DNA of 64,000 bases, from NCBI GenBank assembly GCA_002943765.1, contig PQWQ01000017.1:372001-436000 (forward strand), given 5' to 3'. Below the pieces are notes generated by a model. That model saw nothing but the letters and a program-made list of their open reading frames with translations. It was not told where the DNA came from and ran no database searches. The position numbers and the translations under genes are program-made. Origin of the DNA: Psoroptes ovis (taxonomy: Eukaryota > Arthropoda > Arachnida > Sarcoptiformes > Psoroptidae). Shown piece after piece: positions 49,745 through 60,854 of this stretch (positions are counted from its first letter, which is position 1; each line of letters opens with the position of its first letter).

Positions 49745-51977
49745 TCAATTATCATCATCATTATCGTTAACAGCGAATAATTCGATTGATAATCGATACA
49801 GATATGCGAATGCATTCTGATTTATTAATGAACGTAATATTGTAGCGTAAGCAAACGATATAAATACGATGATTATGATCATGATTAATATTAATGACTT
49901 GATTGTGGTTGAATATTCATGACCAATAATCATTGATATGATTGAAGATTTTTGACCCTGTTGATGATTAATATTAATACTGATATTGTTCGATGATTGT
50001 TGACCATCATTATCGTTATTATCATTATTATTATTCCAATATGAATAATTCCGACGATAATATCGGTTCATTGATTGTCTATGAGTTCTTGATGGCAATG
50101 ATGATGAAGGTGATCGAATCAATAATGACGATATCGATGATTGTGTAAAATACATAAAATATATGAAAATAATTATTATTATTGTTAATAAAAATTTCAT
50201 AATATTTGAAATTAAATCTGATATATTTAATAATATATTATTACTTAGAAGAATTTTCAAAATTTGAATCAATTTTTGTGCAAATTTATTCACAATATTT
50301 GATTGCCATGATGATTGATTCGATAATGATGATGATGATGACAATAAATTACGAGAAATTTTCAATGATAAATTGGAAAATTTGAAAAATTTTACATCGG
50401 AATCGATTGATGATAATATATGGATCTGTATTGGATGATCACAACGATCTATTTTTGGAAAACATTCAGGGTTTTTTTCATTGATTAATGAATATTCATT
50501 CGATAAACAAAGAACACTGACCTTTGTATAAATCAACGATCGATTGAATAAAATGATCACAATTTTCCAGTTGATAGAAACAATCACGTAATATCAATGT
50601 TTTTAATTTAGTTTGTTTCAACAATATCAACACATCTTGTTGATTTAATTGTTGAAAATCAATCAATTCTAAATGGTTTAATGTCGATGGTATGTACATG
50701 TGTGGCAGCGATGATAATGATTGATTTGTTACGATTTGATGATGATCATCAGCCGAATTTCTTAATGATAAATGTTCGAGGTTTTTACAATAAAATTTTA
50801 AATTTCGCAACAATTCGGATGAATTAAATAGGCAATCATAATCAGAATGTATGGTCAAATGTATTAGCTGTCGACAATTACGAACAATTTCCATTAATTC
50901 ACCATTGATCGATATTGATGGTGATGATTCGTTTTGCTGTGACATTACAAAGTTATTGATGTTGGAATTAGTTTAAAAAATCGGAAAATTAATCGAAGAA
51001 CTTACATGATAATAAATTTCCAATGATTTCAAGCCTGTCAAATGGCTGATTGCCGATAAACAATGTAATTCACTACCATCTATCAATGTCCAACAGTGAA
51101 TGGTCAACTTTTCCAATTGTTTCATGCATTTTATCAACGAAAATTGATAAGTATCAAGAAAACCTTGTACCGTTAGCTCATGGATCATTTGTTTACCGGG
51201 ACCATTGATGATTGGTTGCAGCTTAATGTGTTGTATATCATAATAATTATAAATTTGTTGCTGCTGATTATTACCGAATGATAATGATTCAACTGTCGGC
51301 GATAAATTTCGTAAAGCAGCGTATTCATAAAGATTATAATTATCACTAATATCCAAATGTTTTAATTGTTTAAAACCATCCACTATTATTGATAATTGTT
51401 GTTCATCAATTTGACAATTAATAATTTTGAGCACAGTTAATCGATGACCAAAATGTTCGATGAAATTTTGCCAACCATTAATGGTAAAATTTACATGATT
51501 CAATGTTGAATTTGTTGATGTGGAGCTATCATATAAACGGCTACGACCAATACCGTTACATTGTTTAAATGAAATTTCGCTCAGATTTGGACAATTGAGT
51601 ATCAGTTCATTAATCATATGATCATTCCAATTATTAATGGATTCAAAATGTATTCGACGAAGATTTTTAAAACGTGCTATAATCATACAATAATAATGAT
51701 AAGTGATGAATGTTTTTGGCCATCGTATTGTTGTAGATGTTCGGTCATCATCATCACAGCGATTCGAGTCATTCTTCTTAAAGCTAAAATCATCATCATT
51801 ATCATCGTGATTGTTCGAATTGTTACCAATAATATTCAATTCAATTTGAGCCGATGATAACCAATCAACTGATTGATACCATAAACTCGAAAGACGGCGA
51901 CATTTTTCACGTTCAACAATCGATAATTGTCGCAATATTTCAATGATACAATCAATATTTTCAATTATTTTGGCCAT
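49745..51977 (-). CDS. F-box / leucine-rich-repeat protein with C-terminal membrane segments (B)
   Basis: Exons 51977-51006, 50936-50522 and 50448-49745 give 696 aa. The N-terminus (IIENIDCIIEILRQLSIVER, EKCRRLSSLWYQSVDW) is a weak but recognisable F-box right at residue 5. Leucine-rich repeats follow through exons 1-2 (LSEISFKQCNGIG, LTVLKIINCQIDEQQLSIIV, LKHLDISDNYNLY, LEHLSLRNSADD, LKTLILRDCFYQ). After a Ser-rich stretch two hydrophobic segments appear in exon 3: FLLTIIIIIFIYFMYF and IKSLILIMIIIIVFISFAYA. The order F-box, LRR, Ser/Asn-rich linker, membrane segments repeats that of gene A, 1.8 kb away on the same strand. They are probably old tandem duplicates. Expected role: membrane-tethered SCF substrate receptor (inference). 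The weak F-box could have lost Skp1 binding. Confidence 0.78.
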
Positions 51978-53159
51978 TTTTCGATCGTTTTCAATTAATT
52001 TTGATCACAAATCACAAATAATCTGATCGATTCGATGATCTGGAGATCGAATGGCGATTAACGTCAATGAATATCGTGGTTTTATTACGTAAAATCGTAG
52101 ATAATGTACGCCGAAGCTGTTTGGCTATCTGGCTGTAGCTTGTTGCTTCTGCAACGATGATCAAAAGAATGGTCGTCAGTTTTCCAAAACTTTTTTCGAA
52201 TGATTACAACCGTAATCGATGCCGTTACAGTCATTCAATGATCACAATCATCGTGTATTCATTCATTTAGTATTCCCCATCACACATTCACCACCATCAC
52301 CACCATCATCATCATCAGCATCAACATCATCACAGCTATTTCTAGGTCAATGCTAAAAACTATGTCAAGTGTATGTAAGTGAATGGCTGAATGAATGAAT
52401 GTTTATTTTTGTCTTCAGTTATCACCGTTATTATTATCGTTCAATTGATGATATAATAAGAATTCATTTCACAAAAAATAATAATAAAACACAGAAACAA
52501 GTTCGTAACATTACAATTATCAGGAATTCTCTTTCAGAAATAAATTGTTGAATTTCGTAATAATAAATTCAATGATCAAGGATCATGTCTTTGAAGTATG
52601 AATCAACTTTTGTCTTTGAATGCTAAAATAAGAAAATGATGATGATGAAGAAAATGTACAAAATGTTCACCATCACCGATAGTTGTTTGACAACTTTGTT
52701 GTTTGACATGAATAATAGGTTGGTTGGTTGATTAAACATGAAAAAATCACCAAAATCATCGAAACCAAAAAATTAAACACTGTAAAACTCAGGGTACAAG
52801 GGTTATACATGAACTGAAGCGTTTTTTGCGAATGATTTGCAACAATTCGATTCGATTTGATTTTTTTTTTTTTTTTTTGCAAAGGTAAATGGACCAACAA
52901 ATGGAAATTTCCGCCAGAAATATATCAATTTTCCTGGCAAATTTGATGAAATCAATTGAAATCTGATCAAAAATTGCTTTAATCTAAAATTTCATTTCCT
53001 TTTGTTTTGTTTTAATTGCACTTAATTTAGTAATTGCATCTGTATACTGTCGATTAGTGGATATCGCCGTCATTGTTTTGATGCATCAACTTGCTCATCC
53101 AGAGTATTTCACGGGCAATGTCATTATTCGCACACAGAAAGCTTGACAGTTAAGATAAC

Positions 53160-53223
53160 AGTTTTTGAAAAATTTTTTGACTGTTAAACAGCTGAAAATG
53201 ATTTGAAAAATTTTTCAAAAACT
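53160..53223. repeat. Inverted repeat in the FARSB upstream region
   Basis: AGTTTTTGAAAAATTTTT (53160-53177) is exactly inverted at 53206-53223. The 28-nt loop contains a nested CTGTTAAACAG palindrome. Confidence 0.75.
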
Positions 53224-53245
53224 AAAAGTTCATGTTCACCATCGA

Positions 53246-53255
53246 CAGATGGCGC
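53246..53255 (+). promoter_or_regulatory. CAGATGGCGC motif upstream of FARSB
   Basis: The sequence resembles the arthropod CTCF core (AGRKGGCGC) and the YY1/Pho core (GCCAT, reverse). It lies 152 bp before the FARSB ATG. A single short match; binding is speculative. Confidence 0.25.
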
Positions 53256-53406
53256 TAGTCATTGTTTTGTTTCCTAGATTCATTCATAAAATTACCACGT
53301 GTCCCAAACCAGTGAGTGTTTATGGTGCAATTACCGAGTGATTTTTTAGTGGACAACTATTTGACGTCATTTAAGGATCAAATTTGAGAATTTCAAGGAT
53401 TGAAAA

Positions 53407-55530
53407 ATGCCAACCATCGCCGTCAATCGTGATGAATTGTTCAAACGTTTAGGTCGAACATTCAGTAAGTTGAAATGCGAGATTTTGATGTTTCAATTTT
53501 GACTTTTATTCTTTGTTTACTTAGCTGAAGAAGAATTCAACGATATTTGCTTCGAATTCGGTATTGAATTAGACGAAGTAACTACGGAGAAAAAATTTAA
53601 AGCCAAAGAATTTGCCAGTAGTGCATCGAGCAAAAATAATGAATCGTTCGATGATCAACAACAACAACAACAACAAGATAATCAAGAAAAAGATGAAGAC
53701 ATTATTTATCGTATTGAAATTCCAGCAAATCGTTATGATTTGCTGTGTTTAGAAGGCTTGTCACGTGCTTTGAATATTTTCCTCGGGAATGCTGACATAC
53801 CTAAGTTTAAATTATCACAACCATCCACCTTGCAACAAATGATTGTCAAATCCGATACAAAACGTATTCGACCATTTGTTGTTGGTGCAATATTACGTGG
53901 TGTAACATTTACAAAATTATCATACAATAGTTTTATTGATCTACAAGATAAGCTACATCAAAATATTTGTCGTAAACGTACATTGGTGGCTATTGGGACA
54001 CATGATTTAGATACAATCACGGGACCATTTTATTATGATGCACAACAACCAGAATCAATTGAATTTATACCGTTGAAACAAACACGGAAATTTAATTCTA
54101 AAGAATTATTAGAATACTACTTGGAACATGATGAACATATTAAACCATATGTACCGATAATCAAAGATAGTCCAGTATATCCAGTTATTTATGATTCAAC
54201 GAATACCATTTTATCATTACCACCAATAATTAATGGTGAACATAGTAAAATAACAATGAATACCAGAAATATTTTGATCGAGTGTACAGCAATTGATTTA
54301 AATCGTGCATCAATTGTATTGGATACAATTGTTTGTATGTTTTCCGAATATTGCCATCCAGAACCATTTACGATTGAACCAATCGAAGTCATACAATCGG
54401 ATGGCCGAAAAGAAATTTATCCAAAACTAAATTATCGTAATGAGAAGATTTCATTGAATTATGTTCATAATAATTTGGGTATCAGGTGAGTTCAATGAGA
54501 TTCTTAATGTTCCATATAATTTGAATTCAATTTTAATCCAAATCGTTTAAGCATTGACATGGCAACTATCCAATCGATATTGAAAAAAATGCATCTCGAT
54601 TCTCAAAAATTAAATGAGCAAGAAATCAACGTCATTATACCACCGGTACGACAAGATATATTACATTCATGTGATATATTAGAAGATATTTGTATCGGTT
54701 ATGGTTATAATCGTATGAAATTGCTGTTACCGAATTCATTCACGATTGGTAAACAATTATTGTTGAATAAATTGACTGATCAATTGCGTATGGAAATCGC
54801 ACGTTGTGGTTTCACTGAAATATTTACGTTTAGTTTGGTGAGTGAATCCGGGAATTCGTTGATTATCCTTACTAATCCTTTTATGATTAATAAAGTGCTC
54901 CAAAGATGATATCGGTGAACGTATGCGTGATAAAAATTCATTGCAAAAAGCGGTGAAAATATCAAATCCTAAAACATTGGATTTTCAAGTTGCACGAACA
55001 TCGTTGATACCGGGTATTTTAAAGACGATTGCATCGAATAAAAATATGCCGTTACCGTTGAAATTGTTTGAAATATCAGATATTGTCGTCAAAGATGACA
55101 GTTTTGGTATGTTAAGCTTGCCATCCATGAATTTTTTAATTGACTTTTATTCTTAATTTGTCTCACTTTAACCCAAAAAGATGTTGGCGCTCGAAATCTA
55201 CGCTATTTATCAGCTGTTTATTATCATAAAAATTCTGGATTTGAAATTATTCACGGTCTACTGGATCGCGTAATGAAAGTATTGGAAATATCATTTAAAA
55301 TTGATGACAAAAATAATGATAACAAGGATAATAATAATGGTCGTAATTATTATTATAGTTTAAAAGCAGCAAATGATTCAAGATTTTTAGATAATCGTTG
55401 TGCTGAAATAGTGATCAATGACAAGCAAACAATCGGTATTATGGGTGTTTTACATCCTGAAGTTGTTGAAAATTTCGAACTACAAATGCCATGTTCAGCA
55501 TTAGAGTTGATGATCGAAGATTTGTATTGA
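53407..55530 (+). CDS. FARSB: Phenylalanine-tRNA ligase beta subunit, cytosolic
   Basis: Exons 53407-53464, 53525-54485, 54552-54837, 54896-55106 and 55181-55530 give 621 aa. It starts MPTIAVNRDELFKRLGRTFT, the eukaryotic FARSB N-terminus. The B3/B4 region follows (IEIPANRYDLLCLEGLSRAL, RPFVVGAILRGVTF, VAIGTHDLDTITGPF), then the B5 domain (LNYVHNNLGIRSIDM, VIIPPVRQDILHSCDILED, ICIGYGYN). The catalytic-like module has NPKTLDFQVARTSLIPGILK and the final GVLHPEVVENFELQMPCSALEL. FARSB pairs with the alpha subunit as a heterotetramer and charges tRNA-Phe in the cytosol. A short Gln-rich insert (DQQQQQQQDNQ) near residue 70 accounts for part of the length above the human 589 aa. All five exons close in frame. 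Confidence 0.96.
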
Positions 55531-55687
55531 AAGAAGCAGGACATCATCGATTGTGATTAATTTGAGTAAATAATCAGAAAAAAACAATCAAACAATTTAA
55601 TCATTTTATTTTGAAAAGTAATTAAACAAACAACAACAATGATGATAACAAATGAGTCAAAAAAAAAAAACAAATAATAATAATAAT

Positions 55688-55693
55688 TTTATT
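55688..55693 (-). terminator. Poly(A) signal of the elongase gene
   Basis: TTTATT on the plus strand (AATAAA on the minus strand), 108 bp beyond the elongase stop. The facing FARSB stop is only 158 bp away. Confidence 0.4.
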
Positions 55694-55800
55694 TACAAAA
55701 ATTAAAATTCAATTATATATGATTAGTATTATTATTTTTAGTGATAATTGATTCAGGGTTCAGACTGATTTGATTCAATTAATTTTCAATCTCAAACAGC

Positions 55801-56772
55801 TCACATATCTTTTTTATGTGATTCAATCGGTTTCGTTGTTGTTGATGATGCACCGTTAATAATTGTACCATTATTGATCACACCATTGTTGTTGCTGATC
55901 ATACCGTTGTTGTTGCCGTTCCATTTCGATGTCTTCAAAGATGATGTTGATGATATCGATAATTTACGATCATTGGTAGACATTTTTCTCAGATAATTAT
56001 TAACGAATAATTTTGCAAACATTATGAAAAATGTTGAATATACCAGGAAACCGAATGTTGCCGTTTTCATTGGGATTTCACAATAATTACCCGATAATTT
56101 TGAATAGAATGCATATGCACTAACATAAAAACCTAATATCATTTGTATAATTTGTAATGAAGTGATTGTCATTGCAATTTGTCGTGGTAAATAAATTTGT
56201 AATGAACGAAATGCATAATATGCATACATAATTGTATGTACAAATAGATTCATCGATACAAACCATCTACCTAACGAAATATTTTGTCCAAAACTATACC
56301 ATGTATATACCAATGCCAATATATGATGAAACCAATGTAGTAATATTAATTTTTGTTTACGTAATACAATAAATATTGTATCACCTAATTCGAATATTTT
56401 CGAAATGGCAAACAACCACATCCAATATTGTGCTTGTGGATTAATCGATGTCATACAAATTGAATAATTTAATGATTTCAAATAGAATGTATCATACATT
56501 TCTGGAAATAAATTAATACTACCCATAAGACTAAATATTGTAAGCATAATATTCCATATTGTTAAACAATTACGTAATTTAAATGGTTCACGTTGACGCA
56601 TAAATTGTTGTATTGAATATATTACTAACATATAAACAATTGATATATAAACAGAATAATGCCAATTTTCTTCCATCCATTTGATGCTTGATTCCAATTC
56701 CCAATCGATAATTGAAAATTGTGCTTTACATTCTTTATATACCAATGATTTATGACCAGATATTCTTGTCAT
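55801..56772 (-). CDS. ELOVL6: ELOVL6-type very-long-chain fatty acid elongase
   Basis: A single exon of 323 aa. The elongase signature KIFELGDTIFIVLRKQKL is followed by the histidine box HWFHH (146-150) and MNLFVHTIMYAYYAFR, the ELOVL3/6-type variant of HxxMYxYY. The catalytic enzyme condenses malonyl-CoA with acyl-CoA in the ER; ELOVL6-type members extend C16 saturated and monounsaturated chains. About six to seven hydrophobic segments span the protein, starting with YISIVYMLVIYSI. The C-terminal tail is Ser/Asn-rich with a basic region (KLFVNNYLRKMSTNDRK) and ends IESHKKDM; a lysine at -3 or -4 from the end fits an ER-retrieval signal only loosely. It shares a 270-bp convergent spacer with FARSB. 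ELOVL6 versus another insect-type elongase (Baldspot-like) is the remaining doubt. Confidence 0.93.
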   Translation of the reverse strand: MTRISGHKSLVYKECKAQFSIIDWELESSIKWMEENWHYSVYISIVYMLVIYSIQQFMRQREPFKLRNCLTIWNIMLTIFSLMGSINLFPEMYDTFYLKSLNYSICMTSINPQAQYWMWLFAISKIFELGDTIFIVLRKQKLILLHWFHHILALVYTWYSFGQNISLGRWFVSMNLFVHTIMYAYYAFRSLQIYLPRQIAMTITSLQIIQMILGFYVSAYAFYSKLSGNYCEIPMKTATFGFLVYSTFFIMFAKLFVNNYLRKMSTNDRKLSISSTSSLKTSKWNGNNNGMISNNNGVINNGTIINGASSTTTKPIESHKKDM

Positions 56773-59117
56773 GTTGTTGTTCGATGATGCTCTTAAAAGT
56801 CTTGATGCAATACGATGCGACTATTGAATAAATTGATAATTCGATAGGCTTGACGATGTTCGCTAAAGACTATCACTGATGATGATGGTGATGATATGTT
56901 CGAATAAGATTCTTGATGAACGAAAAATTCCAAATTAAATTTTGATTCAATTTAATTGTTTCTCAATGTTTATTCATTTTTGATAAACTATGATGATATG
57001 TATATTGATGATGATTCCGCTGCACAAAATTACGGTGGTTACGCACATGCACAATAACCAGGACCAGGTAAACACAAACAAACACCAAACACTTACAAAC
57101 AATGTAGCAAAATTACAAATATTAAGTATGATTCATATTATTTTCACCCGAATCCAAATGAATCAGCGCATATATCGATCCAATTGAACAATGTAGAACA
57201 ATTCACTTGGGACTCGTTTTCGTTTATTGTTGTTGTTATTGTTTCTGTTCACCGTTAACGACGCACAAAAAAAAAATTACGTAAGGAATCGATCGACTCG
57301 GGAATGGGACGGCTTCGGTGAATATGCTCGATGATAATCAACAATGAAACATTGATGATGATGATGAACAGCCAACAATCGAATCGATTGATGATTGAAA
57401 TGAAACAAATGAACAAAATCAAATGACAAATAAACAAAAAACAACAAAATAAACAAATCAAAGTGATCGATGATTGAAAAAAAAAATTGTCGAAAAATAT
57501 TTTTAGAAAATTTGCAAAATACACTTTTCGATTCCAAATCAATTGTCTTTGAAAGGTTTCAAATCATAAAAATTTGAAAAAAAACAAAGAAAACAAAACA
57601 AAGAAAATGAAACGATTTCAACGTCGATTATTATTTTGCCATAATCATCATCATCATTATCATCATCATTATTAGCATACATTCATTCATTTGAATTGAA
57701 TCGATCTTCAGTTGAGTTGAATTGAGTTGTTTCGGCTGAAGACGAAAAGAGAGAGAGAGAAATGAAAATTTCTTTGTCGTCGCTGCCGTGTCTTCGTAGT
57801 TAATAATGTTGCTGCTCGCCGAAACCATTTGGCCCATATTGAAACGAAATTATTATCATCATTAAAAAAAAAATGGTCTGATTCTCTTTTGCTGAAGACA
57901 TTTCAGTTTCTGTGTTTCTGAGTCTCTTTCTTGGCGAACATCGTGGAGAAAATCGAACGACAATTGATGATAATGACGATCTAACGACGATCCACATTCG
58001 ATCCACTTTGGTTCGGTAGATCCGTATGAATCAATCGACAATTACTTACGTCTGTAAATGTCTTTGAACAAAACGATCAAAGTTCGACTAGGAAGTCAAC
58101 TCTTGGAACTGTTCGGCGGCGAACAACAACAACAAAAATTGTTGCAGCCGACTAAGAAGAGCATTTCATGATCGATAAAATCCGATAACACATAAAGAAA
58201 GGTTAAATTTTCTCTCACATTTTCGTGTTTGTTCGTTGATTTGTCTGATTTTCGGCCAAAAATTGGCCATTTTTTTCAATTTTTGGCCATCGACCGATGA
58301 TAATCATGGCAATATTCAATGCGTCAACAATTTAAAAAGAGCATTCACTTCCTCGATTTGAAGATAATTTCGATGTGAATAGAAATATAATTCATATTTT
58401 TCACTGAAAGAAACATTTGAAAAATTTGAAAAAAAACGAAAGCGGAAATTTTCCAATGAACTTTGAATGCTTACGATGATGATGATGATGATAATGATGG
58501 TAAATTGCTTCAAGCATTTTTCATTTCATTATTTTGATTTCTGTAATTATCATCGTTGTTGTTGTTGCTGCTGATGCTGTTGTTTGTTTGTTGCCATTAA
58601 CATGTCAAATTCATGTTTTTTTACATGTTTTCAATTTGAAAATTACTTTTTTTGCTCTTGTAATTCGATGCAATGACGGTCAATGATGTGATGTCCATCG
58701 TTGATAATATCACACTGATAATAGCAATATTGATGGCAATATAATAGTAATAACCTGAATTTTTTTAAAAGTCAAAGTTATGTTTGTTTTTGAATGCTCA
58801 TGAATGTGATCTGTTTTAATTGATTAATGTAGTTGTTGTTGTTCATTTTTGATGTTTGAAATTATTTCAATTTACATTTGTTCATCAATTTTCAAAGATG
58901 TTTTTGATAATATTTCAATGTTTTTTTTTCTTTGAATTATTAAATGCATGCACTTTAAATTGAATCACTTAGATTCTCAATTATAAAATGAATTAAAAAT
59001 CATTGATTTTTTTGAAAATTTTAAATTTTTTTTTCCAAAGATGTCTTTGAATATCTTCCATGGCAATGTGTTTGAATAATCATTTCTTAATGCTCAAGGA
59101 TTTTACGAAATTTTTCA
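56773..59117. other. 2.3 kb spacer, elongase promoter / ING 3' region
   Basis: No supportable gene. Several 60-95-codon frames are shadows in GAT/CAT/GAAA-rich DNA. It holds the elongase promoter on its left and the ING 3' UTR on its right. A CGAA/CGAT-rich segment at 57900-58150 is less repetitive and could be promoter sequence. Confidence 0.5.
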
Positions 59118-60340
59118 TTATTTTTTACGTTTTTCTTGACAATTTTGACAATACCATTTACCTTTTGGTTTCGATGTCAAACCGACACATGAAAAATGAA
59201 ACCATTCAATTTGCTAATTAGATTTTTTTTATAAATAAAATTGATTAGAAATTTTAGTAATTAAACTCATCAAAAAATACATACACAATCAGGATCATCG
59301 CATCCAACCATTTCACCATATGATACTTGATGACAATGACAGTAAAGTGGCTCATCTAAATCATAATTGAATAGAATTGATTGAAATGAATGATTTTCAT
59401 TAATTGAAAAAATTAATTTATTACTTGGATCAACTTCCATATCCATGATTCCATTTGATGTCACTAATTTTCCTTTGGACATTGATGAATTATTGTTAGC
59501 GATTCCATTAGTTTGTTCAACATTATTACTTGCGGGTCGTTTTTTAACATTATCCGAATCAGAATTGTCATTTTTCTGCGCTGAGCTTTGTTTCAATGAA
59601 ATTGATGTTTCTTTTGCTGATGTTGACGTTGCGGATGCAGTCGTCGCTAATGATGAAGTGGCCAACGAAGCGGATGTTGTTGATGGTAAAGGTGTTGAAG
59701 TTGAATGAGACGCTGACGATTTTGAACGTTTATTTTTTCTATTCGATGGTGTATGATGAGTATTTGATGATGAACTATTAGTTTGATGAGAATTATGGTC
59801 ACTATGGTCTTTACCATTAGTACTATTATGATTTGAATGATTCGTTTGACTATGATCATCATTATAACCATTATTATCTAATTCTATATCGAATTTCGCT
59901 AATTCATTATCTAATCTTCGAATATGTTTATCAACGATATTATAAATTTGATGGGCTAATTCTTTCTTTTCATCGGTCAAATGTTGAGCTTTATTCATGT
60001 AATCCATTATGTTTTGATAGAAATCATTTTTCTCCGTCGATGTTAATTGATTAGCATCTTTAACGTATTTATTTGATAAATTTTCAGCTGACACAACAAA
60101 ATCTAATAATGGTGAAATAAAATTTAGTGAAAAAATTAGAAAATCATCATCAAATGACGAACCTTGAACTCTTGTGTCCAAACAACGAATCAGCCGTAAA
60201 TTACGCGCTAAGTCACAGGGTAATGATTGAATACCTGAATAAAAAATAGGTAAAAATAAAGATTAAACAATCGATCAAGTCTTTGAATGACAATTTCGTA
60301 AGTTACTTTCAACAAATTGTTCTAGATATGATCCGGCCAT
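59118..60340 (-). CDS. ING4/5: ING4/ING5-type PHD-finger protein
   Basis: Exons 60340-60307, 60234-60163, 60087-59285 and 59213-59118 give 334 aa. It begins MAGSYLEQFVESIQSLPCDL, the ING N-terminal helix, and continues ARNLRLIRCLDTRVQ and ELAHQIYNIVDKHIRRLDNE, the dimerising coiled coil. A long Ser/Thr/Asn/His-rich linker contains a basic RKNKRSKSS cluster, a likely nuclear signal. The PHD finger (residues 285-330) is split over the last two exons: CHCHQVSYGEMVGCDDPDC then IEWFHFSCVGL and KGKWYCQNC, with all eight Cys/His zinc ligands and the aromatic and acidic residues that read H3K4me3. ING4/5 are subunits of HBO1/MOZ acetyltransferase complexes. Without the short last exon the finger would be truncated. 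Confidence 0.94.
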
Positions 60341-60854
60341 TGCTTAAAATAAGATTAATTGATTGAAACGAGTGAAAACGAAGACAATTTCATGAATAAA
60401 ACGAAATAAAATTTAAATAAAAATCCAATTCATTTCAAATGGAATTAAATTAAATTGAATAAATTGGGTTTTAATCTCCAAAACCAATTTTTGTTTTTTG
60501 CCACCAAAAAAACCAAAACAAACAGAATATTAAAAAAAATTCGAAAGACTGTTCAAAAATACCAGTACAAAAATTTTTTGGCGGTTTTTTTGAATTTTTT
60601 CAAAAATTTTTATTTCAAAATTTTCAAAATAATTTATTTAATTCTTTTAACTTTTTCATTTTGAAAATTTAATGGAAATTCGTGAAACCAATGATGGAAG
60701 ATAATGGAAAAATAAATATTTTTTTCTTTTTGAAATTTGAATTGAATGAAAATGAATTCGTTTGTGAGTGTTTATGTGCTCGAGGTTTTGAACGATGAAA
60801 TGAAATGATTATGATTTGAATTTGAATTTGAAAACACGCGATTGCCTCCAGTTG
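60341..60854. other. Spacer between ING and the amino acid transporter
   Basis: 514 bp holding the ING promoter and the transporter 3' UTR, both minus strand. A/T-rich, with no other feature. Confidence 0.5.

Larger units (their letters stand above)
51978..53406. other. Divergent spacer, F-box/LRR gene B / FARSB
   Basis: It holds both promoters. A CAC/CAT repeat lies near 52290-52330 and a poly(T) tract near 52862. Close to FARSB an 18-bp inverted repeat (53160-53223) and a CAGATGGCGC motif (53246-53255) stand out. No gene seen. Confidence 0.5.
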
